36,109 nucleotides of DNA from JAHJDS01 sp964569795. Its GTDB lineage: Bacteria; Desulfobacterota; Desulfarculia; Desulfarculales; JAHJDS01. Position numbers and translations under genes: made by a program. The notes under the pieces were generated by a model that saw only the letters and a program-made list of their open reading frames with translations, was not told the origin of the DNA and ran no database searches. How positions within the stretch are numbered: position 1 is the first letter of the stretch; each line of letters begins with the position of its first letter. The DNA lies in NCBI GenBank assembly GCA_964569795.1, contig CAZMVB010000039.1:1-36109 (forward strand), written 5' to 3'. Shown one piece after another: positions 7,734 to 14,326 of the stretch.

Positions 7734-10604
7734 ATGGCCCTGCTTTCCCGACGCGAATTCCTCAAGCTTGTCGGCCTCGGTCCGACCGTCGGGTTGGCTC
7801 CGGGGCCGCTCCCGTCCGCGCCCCGGGGGACGGTCAGACTGACGGTCAACGGCCGGCCCCTCCGCCTCCGGCCGGGACCCAGGGTCAGCCTGCTCGATTT
7901 TCTCCGCACCGATCTGAACCTTCGCGGGGCCAAGTACGGCTGCGGCACGGGGGTGTGCGGGGCCTGCACCGTGCTGATCAACCAGCGTCCCATCCGGTCC
8001 TGCGTGGTCAACCTGGCCCACCTGGACGGCTTCCGGGTGACCACCATCGAAGGCCTGGGCGGCCCCGGCGTTTTGGACCCCATCCAGAAGACCTTTGCCG
8101 ACCTGTCCGTGTTCCAGTGCGGCTACTGCGCCCCGGGATTCGTCCTGACCGCCCGGGCCCTGCTCAATCACCACCCCTACCCGACCGAGGCACAAGTCAG
8201 GGAAACTTTGTACGGCAATCTCTGCCGCTGCACCGGGTACCAGCGGATCGTCAACGCCGTGCGGGTGGTCAACGACCCCCAGTTGCGCTCGCTGCTCTTC
8301 CCCCGGAAGATTTTCGGCGTGGTCAGCACCGTCCAGGACGTCCTGGCCGAACCCAAGGTCACCGGCCGGCTGGCCTATGCCCGGGACCGTCACCTGCCCG
8401 GCCAGCTCTTTGCCCAGGTGGTCTGGAGCGCGCACCCCCACGCCCGCATCCTGGGGATCAATATTGCCGCCGCCCGGCGGGTGCCCGGCGTGGTCCGGGT
8501 GCTGACCCACCGCGACGTGCCCGGCCGGAAGACCTTCGGGTCCATGGTCGCCGACCAGCCGGTCCTGGCCCGGGACCGGGTCAGGTTCCAGGGCGACGCC
8601 CTGGCCGTGGTCGTGGCTGAATCTCTCGGGGCCGCCCGAAGGGGCGCGGCCCGGGTGGCCATCGACTATCGGCCCCTGCCCGGGCTGTTCACCCCGAAGG
8701 AGTCCTTGGCCCCGGGCGCGCCCCGGCTGACGGCCAAGGGCAACGTCTGCGCCGCGTCACACTACCTCAAGGGCGACCTGGCCAAGGGCCGGGCCCGGGC
8801 CAAGGTCGTGGTCAAGCAGACCTACGCCACGCCGTTCGTGGAGCACGCCTACCTGGAGACCGAGTCGTGCCTGACCTACGTGGACCGGGGCAACGTCCTC
8901 CGGGTGGTCAGCGCCTCCCAGAGCCCGCACTCCTATCAGTCCCAGATCGCGGCCATCTGCCAGCTGCCGCCCGAAAAGGTCCAGATGGAGACGACCGTGG
9001 CCGGCGGGGCATTCGGGGCCAAGGCCGACCTGAGCATCCAGCATTTGTGCGCCCTGGCGACCCTGGTCACCGGCCGGCCGGTCCGCCTGGACCTGACCCG
9101 CGAGGAATCGCTGCGGGCCAGCGTCAAGCGCCACCCCTTCACCATCGAGTGCGAGACCGGGGCCGACGAGACCGGCCGGCTGACCCACGCCCGGGTCCGG
9201 GCCCTGGCCGACGCCGGGGCCTATACCTCGGCCACCCCGGCCGTGGCCGACAACGCCGCCGTGTTCGCCACCGGGCCGTACCAGGTCGATCACCTGGACG
9301 TCAAGGTCACGGCCGCCTTTACCAACAACCCGACCTGCGGGGCGATGCGGGGCTTTGGCGTGCCCCAGGTCTGCCTGGCCATGGAGCGCCAGATGGACGA
9401 GCTGGCCGCCCGGCTGGGGCTGGACCCCCTCGAAATGCGCCTCAAAAACGCCCTGGACCAGGGCAAGGTCAGCCAGTGGGGCCAGGTCATGGGCCCTGGC
9501 GTGGGCGTCAAGGCCTGCCTGAAAGCGCTCCAAAAAGCCACCCGGGGGGCCAAACACACGGCGGCTCGAGATTTCAGTCTCAAGCCGGGCGAGCGGGTCG
9601 GCCTGGGGTTGGCCGCGGGCTACAAGAACACCAGCTTTCCGACCAACTGGCCGCCGAACATGAATCTGGGCCGGGCCGAGGTGACCTATGCCTTGAACCG
9701 GCACGGCAGGTTCGTGGTCTTTGTCGGCGGGAGCGAGCTGGGCCAGGGCCTGGTCACGGTTCTGACTGAAATCGCCGCCCAGGGTCTGGGCGTGCCGGCC
9801 GAGCGGATCAGGATCGTCTTCGGCTCGACCCGCCGCACCCGGGCCCCGATCCAGACCACCTCCAGCCAGCAGACGTTCCTGACCGGCGGGGCGGTCCTTG
9901 ACGCGGCGCCCCGTTTTTCGTCCCTTCTCCTGAGGGCCGCGGCCAAGGTCTGGCCGGCCGAGGCCGACAGGCTGAGCCTGGGCCCGGACGGCCTCGAGGC
10001 CGCGGGGCGGAAGATCGCCTCGTACCCCGAGGTGGCCTGGCGCTGCGCCCTGGCCGGGCACAGGCTCCGGCGGTCATATACCTATGAGCCGCCGGTCAAG
10101 ACCATCGCCGCCCCCCATCGGGTGAGACGGGTCGGGCCGGACCGGGCGATCCTGCCGTCCCTGGGCTACGCCGCCCAGGCGGCCCTGGTGGCCGTCCACC
10201 AGCGCACCGGGCAGGTCCGGGTGCTCCAGGTCTTCGCCGCCCAGGACACGGGCCAGACCATGTTCCGGGCCGGGGCCGAGGGCCAGATCGAGGGCGGGGT
10301 GATGATGGGCCTGGGCTGGTGCCTCAAGGAGGACCTCCGGATCGAGCAAGGCCGGGTGGTCACCGACAACCTGGACACCTACTTCGTGCCCCGGACCGAG
10401 GATACGCCGGTCATCGTCCCCCTGATCGTCGAGGTCCCGGACCCGCTGGGTCCCCTGGGGGCCAAGGGCATCGGCGAGGTGCCCGTCCTGCCCACCGCCC
10501 CGGCGATCCTGAACGCCATCCGGGACGCCGTCGGCGTCAGCCTGACCAGGCTCCCCGTGTCCACGGCCGAGCTCAAGCGGAAAATGCGAGGGGCCGGCTC
10601 ATGA
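7734..10604 (+). CDS. Tat-exported molybdenum hydroxylase: fused [2Fe-2S] and molybdopterin subunits
   Basis: A 956-residue single-chain member of the xanthine oxidase family. The N-terminus has a twin-arginine signal (SRREFLKLVGL, Arg6-Arg7), so the enzyme should fold in the cytoplasm and work in the periplasm. Residues 33-105 are a plant-type ferredoxin domain with Cys70, Cys75, Cys78 and Cys90. Residues 110-185 form the second [2Fe-2S] domain with Cys129, Cys132, Cys164 and Cys166 (QCGYC…LCRCTGY). From about 205 on comes the large Mo domain: GGAFGAKADLS, GSELGQGL and GAKGIGE, whose Glu915 matches the family catalytic base. There is no FAD domain and none is encoded nearby, so electrons must leave by another route. 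The next two genes, overlapping or 1 base apart, encode cytochromes. An in-frame TTG at 7731 is possible, but ATG 7734 fits the Tat signal. Substrate (aldehyde, N-heterocycle or other) cannot be deduced. Confidence 0.88.
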   Translation: MALLSRREFLKLVGLGPTVGLAPGPLPSAPRGTVRLTVNGRPLRLRPGPRVSLLDFLRTDLNLRGAKYGCGTGVCGACTVLINQRPIRSCVVNLAHLDGFRVTTIEGLGGPGVLDPIQKTFADLSVFQCGYCAPGFVLTARALLNHHPYPTEAQVRETLYGNLCRCTGYQRIVNAVRVVNDPQLRSLLFPRKIFGVVSTVQDVLAEPKVTGRLAYARDRHLPGQLFAQVVWSAHPHARILGINIAAARRVPGVVRVLTHRDVPGRKTFGSMVADQPVLARDRVRFQGDALAVVVAESLGAARRGAARVAIDYRPLPGLFTPKESLAPGAPRLTAKGNVCAASHYLKGDLAKGRARAKVVVKQTYATPFVEHAYLETESCLTYVDRGNVLRVVSASQSPHSYQSQIAAICQLPPEKVQMETTVAGGAFGAKADLSIQHLCALATLVTGRPVRLDLTREESLRASVKRHPFTIECETGADETGRLTHARVRALADAGAYTSATPAVADNAAVFATGPYQVDHLDVKVTAAFTNNPTCGAMRGFGVPQVCLAMERQMDELAARLGLDPLEMRLKNALDQGKVSQWGQVMGPGVGVKACLKALQKATRGAKHTAARDFSLKPGERVGLGLAAGYKNTSFPTNWPPNMNLGRAEVTYALNRHGRFVVFVGGSELGQGLVTVLTEIAAQGLGVPAERIRIVFGSTRRTRAPIQTTSSQQTFLTGGAVLDAAPRFSSLLLRAAAKVWPAEADRLSLGPDGLEAAGRKIASYPEVAWRCALAGHRLRRSYTYEPPVKTIAAPHRVRRVGPDRAILPSLGYAAQAALVAVHQRTGQVRVLQVFAAQDTGQTMFRAGAEGQIEGGVMMGLGWCLKEDLRIEQGRVVTDNLDTYFVPRTEDTPVIVPLIVEVPDPLGPLGAKGIGEVPVLPTAPAILNAIRDAVGVSLTRLPVSTAELKRKMRGAGS

Positions 10605-11449
10605 GGCGGTACCGGCGCTACAGCCTGCTGTTGTGGGGCGTCGGCGGCCTGCTGATAGCGGCCCAGGTGGGATACATGGCCCACTTCTGGGGCTGGCGGC
10701 CGCTGTGGGACGTGATCCACTGGTTCGGTCACTGGGCCGGCTGGGCCGGCGGCGCGGCCATGGCCCTGTGCCTGCTCTACATCCCCCGCAAGAAGAAGTG
10801 GTTCACCTGGGGCAAGGTCCGGACCTGGTACCGGTTCCACGTGGCCATGGGCCTGACCGGGCCGCTCCTGATCATTCTCCACGCCTACGGCAAGTACTAC
10901 GGCATCGGCGGACTGACCCTGCTCTGCCTGTGGATCGTGCTGGCCACGGGCGTCATCGGGCATTTCCTGTATCGTCGCCTGGGGGAGGAGGTGGCCATCC
11001 GGGCCGAGGAGCGGGCCCGGCTCGAACAGGACCTGGCCGCCCTGGAGAAAGAGATCGAGGCCCGCCGGGCCGACGAGGCCGGCCTGCTCCAAGATCTCGA
11101 GGCAACAGGCCCCCTGGCCGAACTGGCCCAGAAAGAAAAAATCAAGCTGCCCCGGGCCAGGCTGGTCAAGGATTGGCGTCAGGCCGCCCAACTGTGGCGC
11201 GACTTCTGGGCCGCTGGCCGCCAGGTGACCGGCCTCAAGCGCCGGGTCAAGGCCCGGGTCCGCGACGAGCGGCGGGCCACGGCCCTCCGCAAGCTGACCC
11301 TTTATGAACTGCTCCGCCTCGAGCGCGATACCCGGAACCTGGTGGCCCTGAACGAGGTCTTCTCGGTGTGGCGCAAGGTTCACGTCCCCGTGTCGTGGCT
11401 GATGTGGTGGCTGCTGGCGATGCACCTTTTCGCCTGGACGTACTACTGA
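10601..11449 (+). CDS. Membrane cytochrome b-like protein with an internal coiled coil
   Basis: The ATG overlaps the stop of the molybdoenzyme gene (ATGA), so translation is coupled. The 282-residue product has four predicted membrane spans near residues 8-26, 44-61, 79-97 and 102-124. A long charged coiled-coil/helical cytoplasmic-type segment follows (about 126-250, with ERARLEQDLAALEKEIEARR), then a last span at 262-282. Histidines lie at or near span ends: His40, His44, His80, His94, His121, His261 and His275. This is the pattern of a di-haem b-type membrane cytochrome or ferric-reductase-like domain, probably passing electrons between the quinone pool and the periplasm. Haem binding is inferred from these His positions, and I do not recognise a named family. 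Confidence 0.65.
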   Translation: MRRYRRYSLLLWGVGGLLIAAQVGYMAHFWGWRPLWDVIHWFGHWAGWAGGAAMALCLLYIPRKKKWFTWGKVRTWYRFHVAMGLTGPLLIILHAYGKYYGIGGLTLLCLWIVLATGVIGHFLYRRLGEEVAIRAEERARLEQDLAALEKEIEARRADEAGLLQDLEATGPLAELAQKEKIKLPRARLVKDWRQAAQLWRDFWAAGRQVTGLKRRVKARVRDERRATALRKLTLYELLRLERDTRNLVALNEVFSVWRKVHVPVSWLMWWLLAMHLFAWTYY

Positions 11450-11450
11450 C

Positions 11451-12107
11451 ATGAAGTGGCGACGGTTGATCCATCCCCTGGTCATCCTCGGAGCGGCGAT
11501 GCTGGTCATGGTCGTGGCCGACGAGACCTGGCTGATGCCCGGTCCGGTCAGCCGCCATCATGCGGCCCTGGAAGGCAAGTGCGCCCAGTGCCACCCCGGT
11601 TTCCAGGGTACGCCCAACCGGACCTGCATGCGGTGCAAGGCCAAGATGAAGCTGGTCACTGATCAAGGCATCCACCGCTTCGCCCCGATCAAGCGCTGCG
11701 CCGACTGCCACGTCGAGCACCGGATGCGGGCCTATCCCCTGGCCTCGGCCTGGGTCGATCCCCGGCGGTTCGATCACCGCTGGACCGGATTCGTGTGGGG
11801 TAAGTTTCACCAGGGGCTGGCCTGCGCCAAGTGCCACCTCCCCGGAGGGCCATACCGGGCGGTCCAGCCGACCTGCGACGGCTGCCACCAGGATTTTTCG
11901 CCCGGTGTGTGGAACCACGACAAGTCGCGCTGCCGCCTGGACGCGGTCCACGCCGGGCTGACCTGCCTGGCCTGTCACGTCAACAAGTGGGGTCCGGGCA
12001 AGAAGCCGAGCTGCGTCCGGTGTCATCCCCGGGACAACTACCCGCTTCGCCGGGCCTGCCTGCCGGGCTTGACGAGCGGTCCCGACGTGACTAGGCTAAG
12101 GCGGTGA
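11451..12107 (+). CDS. Multihaem c-type cytochrome (six CxxCH)
   Basis: A 218-residue protein beginning one base after the previous stop. It has an uncleaved-looking signal anchor (IHPLVILGAAMLVMVVA, residues 8-23). Six CxxCH haem-attachment motifs are visible at Cys44, Cys83, Cys125, Cys142, Cys172 and Cys188, and a seventh site is degenerate, with Lys instead of His (CMRCK, residues 59-63). Further His residues (His36, His37, His75, His90, His120, His156, His167) could be distal ligands. It is a membrane-tethered periplasmic electron carrier. Its position after a Tat-exported FAD-less molybdoenzyme and a cytochrome b-like protein suggests it takes electrons from the enzyme's Fe-S clusters. 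The last ~20 residues after CHPRDNYP (a Cys, then LTSGPDVTRLRR) look unstructured. Confidence 0.88.
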   Translation: MKWRRLIHPLVILGAAMLVMVVADETWLMPGPVSRHHAALEGKCAQCHPGFQGTPNRTCMRCKAKMKLVTDQGIHRFAPIKRCADCHVEHRMRAYPLASAWVDPRRFDHRWTGFVWGKFHQGLACAKCHLPGGPYRAVQPTCDGCHQDFSPGVWNHDKSRCRLDAVHAGLTCLACHVNKWGPGKKPSCVRCHPRDNYPLRRACLPGLTSGPDVTRLRR

Positions 12108-12157
12108 TCGCCGAGGCTCGCCATTTCTCCAAGATTTCCCCCGCACACGGGTAGTCC

Positions 12158-12814
12158 ATGACCTCCGCGCCGGACAAGGACAACGCCCCGCGCCCGGGAC
12201 GGTTCATCGTCTTCGAGGGGATCGACGGCTCGGGCAAATCCACCCAGGCCCGCCGCCTGGCCGAGACCTTGCGGGCCAAGGGCTTCGAGGTGGTCCTGAC
12301 CCGGGAGCCGACCGAAGGGCCGTGGGGCCAGAAGATCAGACGCATCGCCGCCCAGGGACGGGCCGGCATCGATCCCCAAACCGAACTGGAATATTTCGTC
12401 AATGACCGGGCCGAGCACGTCGCCGGGGTGATCGCTCCGGCCCTGGCCGCGGGTAAGGTGGTCATCAGCGACCGCTACTATTACAGCACCATGGCCTACC
12501 AGGGGGCCCTGGGCCTGGACCCCGGGTCGATCCGCCGGATCAATGAGGAAAAATTTCCGCGGCCCGACCTGGTCATCCTCCTGGAAATTCCACCGGACAT
12601 CGGCCGGCAGAGGATCGAGGCCGGCCGCGCCGGCGGGACCAACCTCGGTTACGAGCGTCCGGACTATCTGAACCAGGTGGCCGCCATCTTCGCCCAAATG
12701 ACCGACGACAACATTTTTCGTATAGACGCCGCCCGGCCCGCGGACGAGGTCTTCGAGGCGGTGTGGGCTGCCTGCCGTTCTCTCCTGGAATCCACAGCAA
12801 GGGACAACAAATGA
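12158..12814 (+). CDS. tmk: Thymidylate kinase
   Basis: This 218-residue cytoplasmic kinase phosphorylates dTMP to dTDP. The P-loop EGIDGSGKST is at residues 20-29, followed by LTREPTEGPWGQKIR (the TREP loop), the DR(Y/F)-type motif SDRYYYSTMAYQG, and a lid region with arginines (GRQRIEAGRAGG). The N-terminus is extended by about 14 hydrophilic residues relative to most Tmk proteins. No strong ribosome site precedes the ATG, so the start is a little uncertain. Its stop overlaps the next gene's start (ATGA). Confidence 0.93.
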   Translation: MTSAPDKDNAPRPGRFIVFEGIDGSGKSTQARRLAETLRAKGFEVVLTREPTEGPWGQKIRRIAAQGRAGIDPQTELEYFVNDRAEHVAGVIAPALAAGKVVISDRYYYSTMAYQGALGLDPGSIRRINEEKFPRPDLVILLEIPPDIGRQRIEAGRAGGTNLGYERPDYLNQVAAIFAQMTDDNIFRIDAARPADEVFEAVWAACRSLLESTARDNK

Positions 12815-13365
12815 AGACCGCTGTCTTGATCATCGACATGGTGCAGGATTACTTCACCCACGGCTACCCGATCACCGAACCGGCCCGGGCGATCATCGGC
12901 GCGATCAACGAGCTGAACGCCGCCGCCCGCGCGGCCGGCATGCCGGTCATCCATTCGACCGACTCGTTCCTGGAAGACGACTTCATCTTCAAGGGCAAGA
13001 TGGAGCCCCACTCCATCCGGGGCACGGCCGGGGCCGAGGTGGTGGAAGGCGTGGTCCGCGAGCCGTCAGACGTCTGGCTGCCCAAGCGGCGGTTTTCGGC
13101 CTTTTACAAGACCGATCTGGACCAGACCTTACGGACGTGGGGGGTCGAGCAGGTGGCCGTCGGCGGGATCATCACCCAGATCTGCGTCCTGGCCACGGCC
13201 TTGGACGCGGTGCAGAATGATTTCCGGACAATCGTCGTCGAGGACTGCTGCGCCTCGCCCACCGAGGAGATGCGGACCCAGTGTCTGGACCTCTACCGGC
13301 ACAATCCGATTCATCCCCTGTTCCGGGTGATGACCCGGCAGGACCTCATCGCCGAATGGTCTTGA
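12811..13365 (+). CDS. Isochorismatase/nicotinamidase-family cysteine hydrolase
   Basis: A 184-residue Rossmann-like hydrolase. The family triad is visible: Asp9 in VLIIDMVQDYF, Lys92 in LPKRRFSAF, and Cys125 in GGIITQICVLATA, which also holds the usual cis-peptide region. Nicotinamidases usually have TDVCV or TDYCV at the Cys; here it is TQICV, so the substrate may differ (nicotinamide, an N-carbamoyl compound or another amide). The ATG overlaps the tmk stop by four bases, so the two are cotranslated. Confidence 0.85.
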   Translation: MKTAVLIIDMVQDYFTHGYPITEPARAIIGAINELNAAARAAGMPVIHSTDSFLEDDFIFKGKMEPHSIRGTAGAEVVEGVVREPSDVWLPKRRFSAFYKTDLDQTLRTWGVEQVAVGGIITQICVLATALDAVQNDFRTIVVEDCCASPTEEMRTQCLDLYRHNPIHPLFRVMTRQDLIAEWS

Positions 13366-13378
13366 TCAGTTCCTGAAA

Positions 13379-13420
13379 ACGACCGGTCCGGGAGTTTTTT
13401 GTAAATCCCGGCCCGGTCGT
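13379..13420. terminator. Long hairpin between converging genes
   Basis: ACGACCGG-T-CCGGGA pairs with TCCCGG-C-CCGGTCGT: 14 base pairs with one internal mismatch. The loop contains six T. It lies 13 bases after the isochorismatase-family stop and 5 bases before the stop of the converging 31-residue gene. There is no T-run outside the stem, so it may act as a bidirectional block or mRNA-stabilising hairpin rather than a classic terminator. Confidence 0.5.
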
Positions 13421-13425
13421 CACGG

Positions 13426-13521
13426 TTACTCGCCTTCGGACTTCTTGTCCTCGGGCTTCGGACCGGGCTTGCTCAAGGGCAGGCACCCGCATCCGCAACC
13501 GCTTTGTTTCTCCGTGGCCAT
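13426..13521 (-). CDS. 31-residue Cys-rich small protein
   Basis: A very short gene supported by an excellent ribosome site: AAAGGAGGTGAGACTT directly before the ATG at 13519-13521. The product starts MATEKQSGCGCGCLPLSKPG and ends in a Pro/Lys/Glu/Asp tail. Cys9, Cys11 and Cys13 form a tight CGCGC cluster that could bind a soft metal or metal cluster. It is the last gene of a minus-strand set with the 59-residue protein and an ArsR regulator, which carry similar GCGCAG / CHCGCAG clusters. Function unknown; a role in metal or metalloid handling is inferred from the regulator type and the Cys cluster. Confidence 0.65.
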   Translation of the reverse strand: MATEKQSGCGCGCLPLSKPGPKPEDKKSEGE

Positions 13522-13552
13522 AAGTCTCACCTCCTTTCGGACCGATTTGGGC

Positions 13553-13732
13553 TCACTTGCCTTCGAGTTCGTCGATGCGTTCCCTCACGCCGGCCAGTTC
13601 CTGCTGGAGATTTTCGGCATAGGCCTCCAGTCGCTCCTGTTCCTCGGCCTTGGACCAGAAACGACGGAACATCCCCCGGCCGGCGCACCCGCAGCCCGTC
13701 ATCTGGTGCGGAGTCACCACTGCCTGGCACAT
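13553..13732 (-). CDS. 59-residue DUF5320-like small protein
   Basis: The protein begins MCQAVVTPHQMTGCGCAGRG, with Cys2, Cys14 and Cys16. It continues with a basic turn (MFRRFW) and ends in a coiled-coil-type helix (LQQELAGVRERIDELEGK). The layout of a short Gly/Cys head plus terminal coiled coil recalls DUF5320 proteins found beside iron-molybdenum-cofactor-like proteins in anaerobes; this is from memory and not checked. The frame reaches a GTG at 13741, but AAAGGAGGTGATTCAG places the ribosome on the ATG at 13730-13732. Its coiled-coil end is clearly related to that of the ArsR regulator upstream. Confidence 0.65.
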   Translation of the reverse strand: MCQAVVTPHQMTGCGCAGRGMFRRFWSKAEEQERLEAYAENLQQELAGVRERIDELEGK

Positions 13733-13828
13733 CTGAATCACCTCCTTTCAGGTGTCCCTGGTTGCCGTTTTGTTGTCGTGTTTAAGTGGTTTAGCATGTA
13801 CTTCAATTGTCCTCAAAAAAATGGGCGA

Positions 13829-14245
13829 TCACTTCCCATCCTCCAGTTCCTCCAACCGGGCCCGGACCTTGGCCAGTTCGGCCTCGAGTTCCCGCTCGTA
13901 CTTTTTCAACCGGTCCATGTCGTCCCCGCCTCGGTAAAGGGCCTCCGGATGCCCGGGGCCGGCGCAGCCGCAGTGGCAGACCGTGGAGAGCATGGCCCCG
14001 CAGCGCTCCAGGGCCTGCGGGTCGATGTCATAGGGGATCCAGTAGCCCTGGCGCTGGTCGCGGACCAGGCCGGCGTGTTTCAGGACCTTGAGGTGCTGGG
14101 ACACGGCCGACGGGGTGATGCCCAGGATCTCGGACATCTCGTTGGCGCCCAGCGGCCCCCTTTCCTTGAGCAGTTCGATGATCTTGAGGCGCGTTTCCAC
14201 GCCCAGGACCTTGAACATATCGGCCTTGTTGCGCTTTTCCGGCAT
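13829..14245 (-). CDS. ArsR-family regulator with C-terminal Cys cluster and coiled coil
   Basis: A 138-residue DNA-binding protein. Residues 8-75 are an ArsR-type winged helix: FKVLGVETRLKIIELLKERG, then ANEMSEILGITPSAVSQHLK as the recognition region, and GLVRDQRQGYWIPYDI as the wing. It then departs from the usual fold with Cys82 and a CHCGCAG cluster (Cys90, Cys92, Cys94). A C-terminal helix LKKYERELEAELAKVRARLEELE follows that matches the 59-residue neighbour's tail. The Cys cluster is a plausible metal or metalloid sensor that would release DNA on binding. The frame opens at GTG 14254; ATG 14245 has GGTGA five bases upstream. It likely controls itself and the two small genes downstream. 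Confidence 0.82.
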   Translation of the reverse strand: MPEKRNKADMFKVLGVETRLKIIELLKERGPLGANEMSEILGITPSAVSQHLKVLKHAGLVRDQRQGYWIPYDIDPQALERCGAMLSTVCHCGCAGPGHPEALYRGGDDMDRLKKYERELEAELAKVRARLEELEDGK

Positions 14246-14261
14246 TTCAGTCACCGCTTAA

Positions 14262-14290
14262 ATATTATGGCCGCCCAGGCCGTTTGTCAA
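14262..14290 (-). promoter_or_regulatory. Promoter of the ArsR gene
   Basis: On the minus strand a perfect TTGACA (14285-14290) is followed after 17 bases by TAATAT (14262-14267), overlapping CATAAT. The AT-rich AATATT core at the -10 lies 17-22 bases before the start codon and would be a natural place for an ArsR operator. Confidence 0.6.
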
Positions 14291-14326
14291 GCCCCCCCAG
14301 GGCGACCTGGATCTCGACCGCCCGCC

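Noticed and set aside
13379..13420. Riboswitch at the end of the isochorismatase-family gene
   Set aside because: It is a simple long hairpin located 3' of the genes on both sides; it fits a terminator or stabilising stem better.
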